From contig JAJDDJ010000002.1 of NCBI GenBank assembly GCA_029260395.1, positions 1 through 64,000 of the forward strand: DNA of 64,000 bases, read 5' to 3'. Source of the stretch: Phycisphaerales bacterium (GTDB taxonomy: Bacteria; Planctomycetota; Phycisphaerae; Phycisphaerales; UBA1924). The position numbers were made by a program, and so were the translations under genes. Positions 17,738 through 27,206 of this stretch are shown here, piece after piece. A model generated the notes under the pieces. It worked only from the letters and a program-made list of their open reading frames with translations, was not told the origin of the DNA and searched no databases. Position 1 is the first letter of the stretch. Every line of letters begins with the position of its first letter.

Positions 17738-18667
17738 TTATCCGCCGCCGGGGTTAGGAATGGTGATCGGCCCGCCGGGTGTGGACTTGCGTATGGGCTC
17801 GTCCTTCTTCTCTTCTTCCTTGGGCTTGTCGTCGGGCGTGTCGTTGCCGGATGGCTTGGAGCGGAGCGCATCGATCAGGTCGCGCAAGGCCTTGACGGCT
17901 TCGGGAGGCAGTGTGCTCTTCATGCTTTCGAGCATGGCTTCGAGCGAGTCGGCGTCGAGCGTCGAGAGATCGAGCCCCATCGCGGTAAGCTGGTCGCGGA
18001 TTTCTTGCGGGAGGCCGCTGAGCAGGTAATCGAGGCTCGCGCTGGACTGGCTCGAACCTTCGCCGCTGCCTAGATCGAGGATGGATTCGCCGTCCCACGC
18101 GGAAGCGTTGGGGCGTTCTTCGGAGGTTGCGGGCATGGCGTTGAAGATCCACGAGCCGAGCGCCTCATTGGCCTCCCAGAGCAGAACGTAGCTGCCCGTA
18201 CGCTCCTGGATCGCGGTGGCGATACTGGCTGAGCTGGGCTCATCTTGGTACTGGGCGTCGTCGTCGATGCTCACGATGCGCACGCCTTCGATGCCTGCGA
18301 CGGACTCGTCCCATAGGAACGAGTTGATGAGCTGGTCGAGAACGATACGTGACGACGGGGCGAGCATCGCGGAGAGTTCATCCGAGCTGCCGCGGCTGAA
18401 GGCATCGGCGAAGCGGATGGACGCCTCGGCGAGCGATTCGTTCACCGGTGCTTCATCGGAGGCAAAGCTCACGTTGCCTTCGGGGTTCATGCGCACGAGC
18501 AGCGACTGCACATCGATGGGCTCGGGTTCGGGCTCGGGTGGCGGTGGTGGTGGTGGTGGTGGTGGCGGGGGCGGCGGCGGCTTGGAGCACCCGGTGAGGG
18601 CAGCGGCCAGAGCGGACGCGGGCACGAGCCACCAGGCGCGGGACGTGAGCTTGTAAGTCGGGGGCAT
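17738..18667 (-). CDS. Proline-tract lipoprotein inside the fatty-acid operon
   Basis: I do not recognise this 309-residue protein. It has a signal peptide with lipobox ALTGC (Cys ~27), then a run of 15 prolines (residues ~30-44) and a Glu-Pro stretch, like a rigid spacer lifting the rest off the membrane. The body (~residues 50-250) is acidic and probably globular. The C terminus is Lys/Glu-rich and ends in a Gly/Pro segment. AAGGAACCTC precedes the chosen ATG; an upstream in-frame start at 18766 would overlap fabD. A 15-Pro run should stall ribosomes unless elongation factor P acts, which could limit translation. It sits between fabD and fabG in the same direction. Confidence 0.75.
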   Translation of the reverse strand: MPPTYKLTSRAWWLVPASALAAALTGCSKPPPPPPPPPPPPPPPEPEPEPIDVQSLLVRMNPEGNVSFASDEAPVNESLAEASIRFADAFSRGSSDELSAMLAPSSRIVLDQLINSFLWDESVAGIEGVRIVSIDDDAQYQDEPSSASIATAIQERTGSYVLLWEANEALGSWIFNAMPATSEERPNASAWDGESILDLGSGEGSSQSSASLDYLLSGLPQEIRDQLTAMGLDLSTLDADSLEAMLESMKSTLPPEAVKALRDLIDALRSKPSGNDTPDDKPKEEEKKDEPIRKSTPGGPITIPNPGGG

Positions 18668-18734
18668 GGCTGAGGTTCCTTTCAGAGCTTTGGACGCTCC
18701 GAGTTGGCATTCGGCGCGGCAGAGTACGCCCTGA

Positions 18735-19691
18735 TTAGGCGGAAGTGGCGGGCGTGGGCGGTGCATCGAGCGACGAGGGCTTGAACGACTTGTCGATTCT
18801 TCGGGCGAGGCCCGCCAGCGTGCGGCCGGGAGCGAGCTCGACGGCTTGGGCCGAGCCTTGCATGGCGTGCTCGACGAGCCAGCGGACGTTGTCGGTCCAG
18901 CGGACGGGGCTGGTGAGCTGTTCGACGAGCCTGTGGCGGATGGAATCAGGATCGGCTTCGTGCGGCTGGCCCGTGACGTTGCTCAGCACGGGGCAGGCGG
19001 GCGCGGTGATCTCGGCCTGGCCGAGGGCCTCGGCGAGCCGGTCGGCTGCGGGCTGCATGAGAGGGGAGTGGAACGCGCCGGCGACTTGCAATGCGGTGGC
19101 GCGCAGGCCCATTTCGGTAGCCGCTGCCTCAGCGCGCTTGCACGCGGAGAGCGAGCCGCTGATCACGACTTGGCCCGGGGCGTTGAAGTTGGCGCACACG
19201 AGCACATCGGACCCGCGGGCTGCCTCGCACACGGCTTGGGCCTGCTGTTCGTCGGCGCCGATGAGCGCGACCATGCCCGATGGTGACGCTTCGGCGGCAT
19301 CCTGCATCGCTCGGCCACGCAGCGCGACAAGCCGAAGGCCCGCCTCGAAGCTCAGGGCGCCCGCGAGATGCAGGGCTGTGTATTCGCCGAGCGAGAGACC
19401 GGCTGCGGCGGCGAGCGGACGGCTGAGCACACCCGAGCCCGCAGCCGACGCGATGGCGGCGACGTAGAGCGCGGGCTGGGAGACATCCGTACGGCTGAGC
19501 GTCTCGGCCGGGCCGGTGAAACAGAGCTCACTCAGTGGCGCGGGGAGCTGGCCCTCAAGCACGGTGTCGGCAGACTCGAACACGGCGCGCGCCTGGGCCG
19601 AGGCCTGGAACCATTCGTGGCCCATGCCGACGGTTTGGGCGCCCTGCCCGGGGCACAGCAGGATCGCGGGAGATTCGCTCGGTGCATCCAT
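18735..19691 (-). CDS. fabD: Malonyl-CoA:ACP transacylase
   Basis: FabD loads malonyl from CoA onto acyl carrier protein. The 318-residue product has LLCPGQGAQTVGMG at the N terminus, the nucleophile region AAGLSLGEYTALHLAGAL, the catalytic His segment GAFHSPLMQPA, and PVLSNVTGQPH. The usual nucleophile motif is GHSLG; here it reads GLSLG, keeping the Ser but not the His next to it. The ATG at 19691 gives the normal N terminus. It follows fabH by 46 bases in the operon. Confidence 0.93.
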   Translation of the reverse strand: MDAPSESPAILLCPGQGAQTVGMGHEWFQASAQARAVFESADTVLEGQLPAPLSELCFTGPAETLSRTDVSQPALYVAAIASAAGSGVLSRPLAAAAGLSLGEYTALHLAGALSFEAGLRLVALRGRAMQDAAEASPSGMVALIGADEQQAQAVCEAARGSDVLVCANFNAPGQVVISGSLSACKRAEAAATEMGLRATALQVAGAFHSPLMQPAADRLAEALGQAEITAPACPVLSNVTGQPHEADPDSIRHRLVEQLTSPVRWTDNVRWLVEHAMQGSAQAVELAPGRTLAGLARRIDKSFKPSSLDAPPTPATSA

Positions 19692-19737
19692 GCGGGCATG
19701 GTACGGCAGGAGAGCCAGAAGGGGAACCGCGAGCCGA

Positions 19738-20751
19738 TCAGAACTGCCAGAGGCTCGAACCCCACGTGAGACCAGCGCCAAAGCCCAGGAACATGACTTT
19801 CTGGCCGGGCTTGATGAGGTGCTCGGTGTTGAGCTCGTCGAACACGAGGGGGATGGAGGCTGCGACGGTGTTGCCGTAACGGTCGATGTTCACGCGCAGC
19901 TTCTCGGTCGGGATATCAAAGCGCTGACGGGCGGCTTCGAGGATGCGTGCGTTGGACTGGTGACAGACGTAGTGGTCGATGTCGTTCGGTCCGAGGCCCG
20001 CTGCATCGAGGGTCTCGGCGATGAGGTTGGGGAACTTGCTGACGGCGAAGCGGAAGACCTGCTGGCCGTGCATTCGGAGCTGGTCGAGCGGGAAGGCCTC
20101 GGGGTCGTCGTCCTCGCAGAGCATGTTGTCCTTGTCGCAGGGGATGTAGAGGTGGGTCGCGCCGCCGCCGTCGGAGCACATCGCTTGGGCGAGCAAACCC
20201 TTGGCGGGATCGGTGCAGCGACGCATGACGACCGCGCCAGCAGCATCACCAAAGAGCACCGAGGTCGAGCGGCCGCGTGTAGAGAACTCGACGTGCCGGC
20301 TGAGCAGGTCCACGCCGACGACCAGCACCGTGGAGTACGCACCAGACCCGATGAGTGCCGCAGCGGTGTTGAGGCTGAAAACAAAGCCCGAGCACGCGGC
20401 GCTGAGGTCGAACGCGCCCGCGTCGTTGGTGCCCAGCGCGTGCGCGATGAGCGGGGCCGTCGCGGGCGTGGGCATGTCGGGCGTCATGGTGGCCACGATG
20501 ACCAAATCAAGGTCAGGGCCGGTGACGCCTGCACGCTCGATGGCCTGCTTGGCCGCGTTGAGTCCGAGCGTGCGGGTGTTCTCGCCCTTGGCGGGATCGA
20601 CGCTGTAGCGCTGGCGGATACCGGTGCGTTTGGTGATCCACTCGTCGGTGGTATCCATGAGCGATTCGAGGTCACGATTGGTCACGACGCGCTGCGGTAG
20701 AGCGACACCGCTGCTGAGAATCTGCACGCCGAACGCCCCGCTGGTGCTCAT
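19738..20751 (-). CDS. fabH: 3-oxoacyl-ACP synthase III
   Basis: FabH starts fatty-acid synthesis by condensing acetyl-CoA with malonyl-ACP. The 337-residue protein has VVTNRDLESLMDTTDEWI, RTGIRQR, the catalytic Cys in DLSAACSGFVFSL, the His in HYVCHQSNARILEA, and the Asn in DRYGNTVAASIPL. The C terminus GFGAGLTWGSSLWQF is typical. Its ATG overlaps the plsX stop (ATGA), so translation is probably coupled. It contains a ~20-residue acidic insertion around CDKDNMLCEDDDPEAF not found in short versions. Confidence 0.95.
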   Translation of the reverse strand: MSTSGAFGVQILSSGVALPQRVVTNRDLESLMDTTDEWITKRTGIRQRYSVDPAKGENTRTLGLNAAKQAIERAGVTGPDLDLVIVATMTPDMPTPATAPLIAHALGTNDAGAFDLSAACSGFVFSLNTAAALIGSGAYSTVLVVGVDLLSRHVEFSTRGRSTSVLFGDAAGAVVMRRCTDPAKGLLAQAMCSDGGGATHLYIPCDKDNMLCEDDDPEAFPLDQLRMHGQQVFRFAVSKFPNLIAETLDAAGLGPNDIDHYVCHQSNARILEAARQRFDIPTEKLRVNIDRYGNTVAASIPLVFDELNTEHLIKPGQKVMFLGFGAGLTWGSSLWQF

Positions 20752-21764
20752 GCGGGCTCGACCTTCTGCATGGATTCCAAGATGCGGTCGTTGACGCCTG
20801 CTTCGACGATGGCCTTGGTGTTGCGGATGGCGGCCTTGATGGTGCGTGCCTCGCTCGAACCGTGCGCGATGATGCAGGTGCCGTTGACGCCCAGCAGCGG
20901 CGCCCCGCCGTGCTCGTGGTAATCGTTCTTGGCGTAGATCTGCTTGACGATCGGCTGGAACTTGGCCGCGAGCGCCGGGTCGGCCGCGAGGACTTCCTGC
21001 GCGATAGCCGCGAACAAGCTCTTGGCGAGTCCCTCGGCCATCTTGAGGACCGTGTTGCCCACGAAGCCGTCGGTGATGATCACGTCGGCCTTGTCGTCGA
21101 AGAAGTCCCGGCCCTCGACGAATCCGATGAAGTTCACATCGGGCATCTGACGAATCATCGCGCGGGTCTCGCGTACGAGTTCCGAGCCCTTGCCTTCTTC
21201 TGCACCGATGTTCATCAGCGCCACGCGGGGGCGCTCGATGCCGAGCGTGGCTCGCGCAAAGACGCTGGCCATGGAGGCGTACTGCGCCAGGTGCAGCGGA
21301 CGCGGCTCGGGGTTGGCACCGGCATCGCAGAGCACGACCGGGCCGTGGAACGCAGGGATGGTGACGGCGATGCCCGGGCGGTGCACGCCGTGGAGGCGTT
21401 TCATGTTCATCTGGGCTGCGGCGACGCACGCGCCGGTGTTGCCCGCCGAGATCACCGCATCGCAGCGTTCTTCGGGCGAAGCCTTGGGCGAGCCAAGGCG
21501 GGCCATCTGCACGATGCTCGAATCCTTCTTCTGCCGAACGGCAGAGGTGGGGGACTCGCCCATCTCGATGACTTCGGAGGCGTGGAAGATCTCGAGGCGC
21601 GGGTCGTCGCAGCCGAGCTCGGTGAGCAACTCCCGCACGATCTCGGACTGACCGACCAGCAGCAGCCGGTCGTCGTCGGCGAGGTGCTCGATCCCCTGAA
21701 CGCAGCCCTTGACGATCGCGCCCGGCGCGTGGTCCCCGCCCATCACATCAATGGCCAGCCTCAT
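20748..21764 (-). CDS. plsX: Phosphate acyltransferase PlsX
   Basis: PlsX makes acyl-phosphate from acyl-ACP, the donor for phospholipid synthesis by PlsY. The 338-residue protein starts MRLAIDVMGGDHAPG, the family signature, and has SAGNTGACVAAAQM, RPGIAVTIPAFHGPVVLCDAG, NIGAEEGKGSEL and DVIITDGFVGNTVLKMAEG. The ATG at 21764 fits the family better than an in-frame start 12 codons upstream. It lies between rpmF and fabH, the widespread rpmF-plsX-fab gene order. Confidence 0.95.
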   Translation of the reverse strand: MRLAIDVMGGDHAPGAIVKGCVQGIEHLADDDRLLLVGQSEIVRELLTELGCDDPRLEIFHASEVIEMGESPTSAVRQKKDSSIVQMARLGSPKASPEERCDAVISAGNTGACVAAAQMNMKRLHGVHRPGIAVTIPAFHGPVVLCDAGANPEPRPLHLAQYASMASVFARATLGIERPRVALMNIGAEEGKGSELVRETRAMIRQMPDVNFIGFVEGRDFFDDKADVIITDGFVGNTVLKMAEGLAKSLFAAIAQEVLAADPALAAKFQPIVKQIYAKNDYHEHGGAPLLGVNGTCIIAHGSSEARTIKAAIRNTKAIVEAGVNDRILESMQKVEPA

Positions 21765-21830
21765 GGTGCGACCGCCTTCATCAGACGGGTCGGCGCGCAT
21801 GGAGCGCGCCTCGCCGAGTGCTCTGAGGGA

Positions 21831-22031
21831 TTAGCTCGGGTCGACGCCGATCTTGAGCTTGCGAACCTTGATGCGCAGCCCGGGGCGTGCGTATCCGGAC
21901 TCGACGCACGCCTGGTGCGGGAGCTTGGGCTTGCTCGAGAGCGGGCAGATGCCAACGGTGGGAACGGTGAGCGAGTCGTGGGCCCGGCGGCGGCGTGTTC
22001 GGCCGTGGGACTGGCGTTGTGCGGGAAGCAT
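21831..22031 (-). CDS. rpmF: 50S ribosomal protein bL32
   Basis: A 66-residue basic protein recognised by its place before plsX and by features of bL32: the N-terminal LPAQRQSHGRTRRRRAHD corresponds to the family PKRRxSxxRxRxRRAH, followed by CPLSSKPKLPHQACVESG. Zinc-binding bL32 has two CxxC pairs; here each pair keeps only the first Cys, so this is the partly Cys-depleted form. bL32 binds near the peptide exit tunnel of the large subunit. It is the likely first gene of the leftward lipid operon, 66 bases before plsX. Confidence 0.85.
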   Translation of the reverse strand: MLPAQRQSHGRTRRRRAHDSLTVPTVGICPLSSKPKLPHQACVESGYARPGLRIKVRKLKIGVDPS

Positions 22032-22282
22032 GGTCGAGGGCTCCGTGGCGGGCTGATCGATCGACCTAATCGAACGATCGGTGGGATTGAGGACTGTGCT
22101 GCACCCGCTTTCGCGTGCAGCAGGCGGGACGCCAAGCGTAGGAGTCTGGAGGGGGGTGGGTCAACGAGTGGGGCTATGGGGGCTTGGGAGCGTACGGCGT
22201 GCAGCTGGAAGGGGGTTAGGGGGGTTTGACCGCGTGGCCGTTGCCGTTATCATGTCAGATGATGGGGTCCATGGCCCCTGAT
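22032..22282. other. Gene-free leader between rpmF and tRNA-Lys
   Basis: About 250 bases lie between the rpmF start and the tRNA. They should hold the promoter of the rpmF-plsX-fab operon (leftward) and of the tRNA (rightward). A hairpin is present at 22097-22122. I see no coding potential with a plausible start. Confidence 0.55.
22097..22122. other. Hairpin in the rpmF upstream region
   Basis: TGCTGCAC and GTGCAGCA form a perfect 8-bp stem around a 10-base loop. No T-run follows on either strand. It lies 66 bases upstream of rpmF and could be a leader structure or an operator; nothing proves a role. Confidence 0.5.
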
Positions 22283-23634
<1,352 letters not shown>

Positions 23635-23637
23635 GCG

Positions 23638-23853
23638 TCACCGTCCCTTCGTGGTCTTGCCTTTGGGTTCGATCGTGATACGCAACCCCAAGTAGTCCGC
23701 TAGCCGTTCGATCGAATCCGAGTTCATTCCGCTGTGTCCGCGCATCATCCGCGAGAGCTGGCTACGGGCCACGCCCGACCCCTTGGCTATTGCATAGGGC
23801 GATTGGTCGCTCGCCTTCACCGCCGCCGCTATGACTGTCGTCAACTGGCCCAT
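23638..23853 (-). CDS. Cro/CI-like (XRE) transcriptional regulator
   Basis: A 71-residue one-domain helix-turn-helix protein. The HTH spans SPYAIAKGSGVARSQLSRMM (residues ~18-37), with the family continuation NSDSIERLADYLGLRI. It sits between the upstream TubC-like gene, whose 3' end it overlaps by 92 bases, and the integrase, which begins 3 bases after its stop; it is thus placed to be co-transcribed with int. A perfect 24-bp inverted repeat ends 16 bases before its ATG and is the obvious candidate autoregulatory operator. The likely role is to control integrase and/or replication gene expression. Confidence 0.88.
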   Translation of the reverse strand: MGQLTTVIAAAVKASDQSPYAIAKGSGVARSQLSRMMRGHSGMNSDSIERLADYLGLRITIEPKGKTTKGR

Positions 23854-24205
23854 GCTCAGAGTGTACCCTATACGTTGCGAAATCGCAACGTATGCCCATC
23901 GATTCGCCCGCCGCCAGTAGCCATGCGGGCGATCCGGGGTGCGTCGCCATGCCCAGACTCTCAGCGACGCCCAGCCGTTCGCCTAAGACGTATTCGGCGT
24001 CCGTGCCGCCGCCGGGGGCGTACCCGTCAATCAGCAGCCCCAAGACCGCCGCACGGTGTGTCCGCAGGTGTGCCGTCAGGTCGGGGGGCAGTTCAGCCGG
24101 GCGATGCCTCAGCTTGGCCGGTTCGATCGGGTGGGGGGCCAGTTCAACCCCGGCCCGCCCAAGAGCCAGCAGCAACAGGGCGAGTTCGCAAGAGTTGGGT
24201 TTCAC
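23762..24205 (-). CDS. Unknown element protein with TubC-docking-like N-terminal domain
   Basis: A 147-residue protein starting at a GTG that overlaps the primase-like gene's stop (GTGA). Residues ~5-50, with ALLLLALGRAGVELAPHP, LRHRPAELPPDLTAHLRT and HRAAVLGLL, resemble the small TubC-type docking domain in which a short hairpin binds partner helices. The rest, including LGMATHPGSPAWLLAAGES, is unassigned. Coupled translation with the replication protein suggests a partner or accessory role in the replication module. The last ~30 codons overlap the regulator gene and contain its operator, so the C terminus looks unconstrained. The domain assignment is from memory of the family and is tentative. 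Confidence 0.65.
   Translation of the reverse strand: MKPNSCELALLLLALGRAGVELAPHPIEPAKLRHRPAELPPDLTAHLRTHRAAVLGLLIDGYAPGGGTDAEYVLGERLGVAESLGMATHPGSPAWLLAAGESMGIRCDFATYRVHSEHGPVDDSHSGGGEGERPIALCNSQGVGRGP
23870..23893. promoter_or_regulatory. 24-bp perfect operator dyad upstream of the XRE regulator
   Basis: ATACGTTGCGA and TCGCAACGTAT form an 11-bp perfect inverted repeat with a 2-bp spacer. It lies 17-40 bases upstream of the regulator ATG, overlapping where a minus-strand promoter would be expected (TATAGGGT is just downstream on that strand). A two-fold symmetric site beside a Cro/CI-like gene is typical of an autorepressor operator. It also lies within the 3' coding region of the TubC-like gene. 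Confidence 0.8.
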
Positions 24206-26718
24206 ATTTCCCCCCAACCGTCGCCGGTAGCCGTGGGCTTCGTGACGGTGGCGACGGTGACAGAAACACCCTGAGCCTCGTGCTCTCGCCCATTCGTGTC
24301 GCCGTCACCAGTGTCATCACACCGTCGCATCAGATGAAAGCGATTGACCGGACGCCCGCGCCCCCCGGCGTGGTCATCGACTTCCCAACGCCCAACGCCT
24401 GACTCCACCAGTTCGCCCAGCGCCTTCGCCGCCCCGTCGGGATCGCGCCGATACTCGCGTGGTCCGCGGGTCAGGTCGCGCGCCGTCACCGATCCACGCT
24501 GGCGTTCGATCCATTCCACCAGCCGCCGCGTCTCCCGGTCTGCGTCACTCTCGGACAGGATCGCGTAGACGCGACGGGCTTCGTCTCCGAACCACCGGGC
24601 CAACACCACGCCCGCCGTGATGCTCGCTTCGTCCACCCGTGCCGGATCGCGTAGCGTGGCATCGTCCGCCGCCCAGCGGGTCAGGTGAACCACCAGCGCC
24701 AGCCGGGCCGCGTATCCCTCCAACTTCGACCACACCGCCGACAGGTCGCCGGACAGTTCCGTTTGCTCGGTCGCGTGTTCGTTGTAGAACCGCACCCACG
24801 CCGTCTTCCCGTCATCGGCCAGCGTCACCACTTGGGGCCGTTCGTCGCCGTCGTCGTCGGTTTCCGGCGTCAGGGCGTACAACCGATCGAACACCGCCGC
24901 CACCGCCGCTTCGGTTGCCGCATCCACGTCGGCCTCGGTCCACCGCTTCGGCTTGCGCGGGGGCATCGCGTACAGCACCCGCGCCGCCATGCCGCTTTCG
25001 TGGTGTTCCTGCCCCAGCGCCCGCGCCAGGATGCCCGGTTGAATCCCGCCCGTGATGCTCACCGATGCCGATGGAACGTGGATCGTCGGCGGTATCCCGG
25101 TCTTGCGGTCGATCGTCATGGCTTCGCCGTTGTGCATCGAGAGCCAATGCGCGGAGTCCGCGCCCGCCTTCCCCGCCTTGGCGTAGCGGTCGAACGATCC
25201 CAACCAGCCGGCGAGTTCATCGCGGGCCAGCAGGACGCCGCGCGGATTCCCCAGCAGGATCGGGGCCAGGGCTTCGGTTGTGGTGTCGGATACGATGTAC
25301 CGCAGCGCGATCGGCGGGGCCGGTTTCTCGGGCGGGTCGCCTGCGTCGCCGTGTCCCTTGGCCGCTTGCCGCTTCCAGCCGGTCAGTTCGGCTTCATAAC
25401 GCAGGTGTTGGGCTTCCCACTCTGCCCGCGCCGCTTCGTGTACCTTGAACGCATCGGCTTGGGCCTTGCGAATCGCCTTCATAGCCAACTTGAACGCAGG
25501 CGTTTTCATCGTCCCCGACTCGCCCACGATCGCCGTCCACACAATCGCCGGCTCTGTCCACCCCCGCTTCAGCGCGATTCGGTGGGTGTTGCCAATCGCC
25601 GACGCAAGCCCCGACAGCAAGGGCAGCGCGATGTAAGACGCATCGCACCCGATCGCCTCCGCCGCTTCGGTGACGAACCCCCGAATCGGCTCCGGCAGTA
25701 CGTCAGCGGGGAACGGGGTGAACGTGGGCACTGCCTCCGCGTCGGGCGTCACCGCTTCCGGTTCGACCTTGTCCGTCAGTGCTTCAACTTCCGCGCGGAC
25801 CGCGTCAGCGTTACCGCCGCGATGCTCTAGCAAGTCCGCCATATCGCCGCCTTCGGGCAGGTCCGCCCAGAGTGCAACCAGCCGAACCACCCGGACAGAT
25901 TTCGCCCCTGCCGCCGTCGCCAACCGCGCCACGTCGTCGGCGTACCGCTCGCCCGCGTCGTCGTGGTCGGGCAGGATCACAACCTCACGCCCCGCCACCG
26001 GGGACCAATCCGCCTTGCTCGCCGACTTCGACCCGTGCGGGCTTGTCGTCGCCACCAGCCCAACCGCTCTGGCCGCCTCCGCCGGTTTCTCGCCCTCGAC
26101 GATGAACACCCTCGCCGCCGCCGGCGTGGCCAGCAGGTCGGGCAAGTCGTACAGCGGTCGGGGCGTGGGCATCCCGCCGATGCACCAGCCCGATCCGTCC
26201 AACTTCTGCGACACCGGGCGCACGTCTTTCCCCGTGGGCGTGTTCCAGCGAACCACCAGCCCCATTGGCTCGCCCGCCGCGTTGTGGTACGTCCAAGTCA
26301 TCGATCGCGGGCCGAGCCGGCGCTCCAACTGAGACACCGCGTCGCGGGCCGTGGGGAACGTTCGCCCGCCCGTGGTGTCATTGGCGACGGTGACACAATC
26401 CCCGCTGCGTGCAGGCTTCGCGGCATTTGTGTCGCCGTCACCACGTCGCCGGGGCTTGGGCGCGAGTCCATTCGATCGGCTCGGGTCCTGCTCGAACAGG
26501 TCAGCGGTCCGCAGCCCAATCGCGCCGCACACCGCATCGACCGTACAACCGGCGTGGCAGTTCACCAGCGCTCGCCCGTCGTCGCCGACGTGGATCGACA
26601 GGGAAGGGTTCCGATCATCGTGAGCCGGACACCGACAGCACCAGCCCGCGCCCGCCTTGCGGGGTTCGTGTCTGTGGTCGCGTAGGGCTGTCAGGATTCG
26701 TTGTACGGCTTCGCTCAT
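24202..26718 (-). CDS. Primase-like replication protein (zinc finger, Toprim, DUF3987)
   Basis: An 838-residue protein with three parts. Residues ~20-60 hold a CHC2-type zinc finger (CRCPAHDDRNPSLSIHV then NCHAGC). Residues ~190-320 form a Toprim domain with VFIVEGEKPAEAARAVG and VVILPDHDDAGERYADDV. From ~350 a DUF3987 helicase/primase-associated domain has IVGESGTMKTPAFKLAM (Walker A-like), LLARDELAGWLGSFDRY and ITGGIQPGILARALG. The C terminus has a winged-helix-like RRLVEWIERQRGSVTARDL. Such proteins prime or unwind plasmid, phage or island DNA. The ATG at 26718 overlaps the upstream stop (ATGA). It suggests the element replicates autonomously after excision. Confidence 0.88.
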   Translation of the reverse strand: MSEAVQRILTALRDHRHEPRKAGAGWCCRCPAHDDRNPSLSIHVGDDGRALVNCHAGCTVDAVCGAIGLRTADLFEQDPSRSNGLAPKPRRRGDGDTNAAKPARSGDCVTVANDTTGGRTFPTARDAVSQLERRLGPRSMTWTYHNAAGEPMGLVVRWNTPTGKDVRPVSQKLDGSGWCIGGMPTPRPLYDLPDLLATPAAARVFIVEGEKPAEAARAVGLVATTSPHGSKSASKADWSPVAGREVVILPDHDDAGERYADDVARLATAAGAKSVRVVRLVALWADLPEGGDMADLLEHRGGNADAVRAEVEALTDKVEPEAVTPDAEAVPTFTPFPADVLPEPIRGFVTEAAEAIGCDASYIALPLLSGLASAIGNTHRIALKRGWTEPAIVWTAIVGESGTMKTPAFKLAMKAIRKAQADAFKVHEAARAEWEAQHLRYEAELTGWKRQAAKGHGDAGDPPEKPAPPIALRYIVSDTTTEALAPILLGNPRGVLLARDELAGWLGSFDRYAKAGKAGADSAHWLSMHNGEAMTIDRKTGIPPTIHVPSASVSITGGIQPGILARALGQEHHESGMAARVLYAMPPRKPKRWTEADVDAATEAAVAAVFDRLYALTPETDDDGDERPQVVTLADDGKTAWVRFYNEHATEQTELSGDLSAVWSKLEGYAARLALVVHLTRWAADDATLRDPARVDEASITAGVVLARWFGDEARRVYAILSESDADRETRRLVEWIERQRGSVTARDLTRGPREYRRDPDGAAKALGELVESGVGRWEVDDHAGGRGRPVNRFHLMRRCDDTGDGDTNGREHEAQGVSVTVATVTKPTATGDGWGEM

Positions 26719-27206
26719 GCCGCACCCCCTTCGGTCTTGGGCGCGTCGCCGGGCGTCACCGTGGCGATTGTCGCGGGCTTGGGTGCAAACTCGGACAGCA
26801 CCCACACGGTCGCGGGGCAGTTGCTACGGGTCTTGCGTTTCCGCCCGCTCGCCACCACCGCGCCGGTCTTCACCAGTTCCCACCGGCGCGGGATTTCGGT
26901 GTTCGATGGAAGGTCCAGGGCGGTTTGGATTTCCTGATCGGTCGCGCCGTGCTCGCCGCGTTCCCGCAGTATCGCCAGCACCGCAGCCCGCAGCGTTCCC
27001 GCGTGGCCGCCGACCCGAACCGCCGCGATCCGCGACGTGTCCGGTGCATCGTTCAGAACCGGGGGCATCAGGGACAGCCGAGCGAACATAGAATCGGGTG
27101 AAGTGTTCGACCGATTGGCGCACGCCCCGTTGTCAGACGGGGCTGCGTCGTTTCTCGGGGGCGTGGGGTCCGGTATATCGCATTCAAAGAGTGTTGGGGT
27201 GGTCAC
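26715..27206 (-). CDS. Winged-helix-like element protein
   Basis: A 163-residue protein with a disordered N terminus (~60 residues rich in Pro, Asn, Ser) and a winged-helix-like region: GTLRAAVLAILRERGEHGATDQEIQ, LDLPSNTEIPRRWELVKTGAVV, then RKTRSNCPATVWVL. It starts at a GTG that overlaps the preceding gene's stop and ends overlapping the primase-like gene (ATGA). The coupling suggests it binds DNA in the replication or copy-control module. I do not recognise a named family. Confidence 0.7.
   Translation of the reverse strand: MTTPTLFECDIPDPTPPRNDAAPSDNGACANRSNTSPDSMFARLSLMPPVLNDAPDTSRIAAVRVGGHAGTLRAAVLAILRERGEHGATDQEIQTALDLPSNTEIPRRWELVKTGAVVASGRKRKTRSNCPATVWVLSEFAPKPATIATVTPGDAPKTEGGAA

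Noticed and set aside
18216-18656. Glycine-run open frame opposite the proline-tract lipoprotein.
   Set aside because: The Gly run is just the antisense of the 15 proline codons.
23638-23853. Toxin-antitoxin pair with the regulator as antitoxin.
   Set aside because: The only adjacent gene is the integrase; no toxin-like small gene is next to it. A phage-type repressor fits better.
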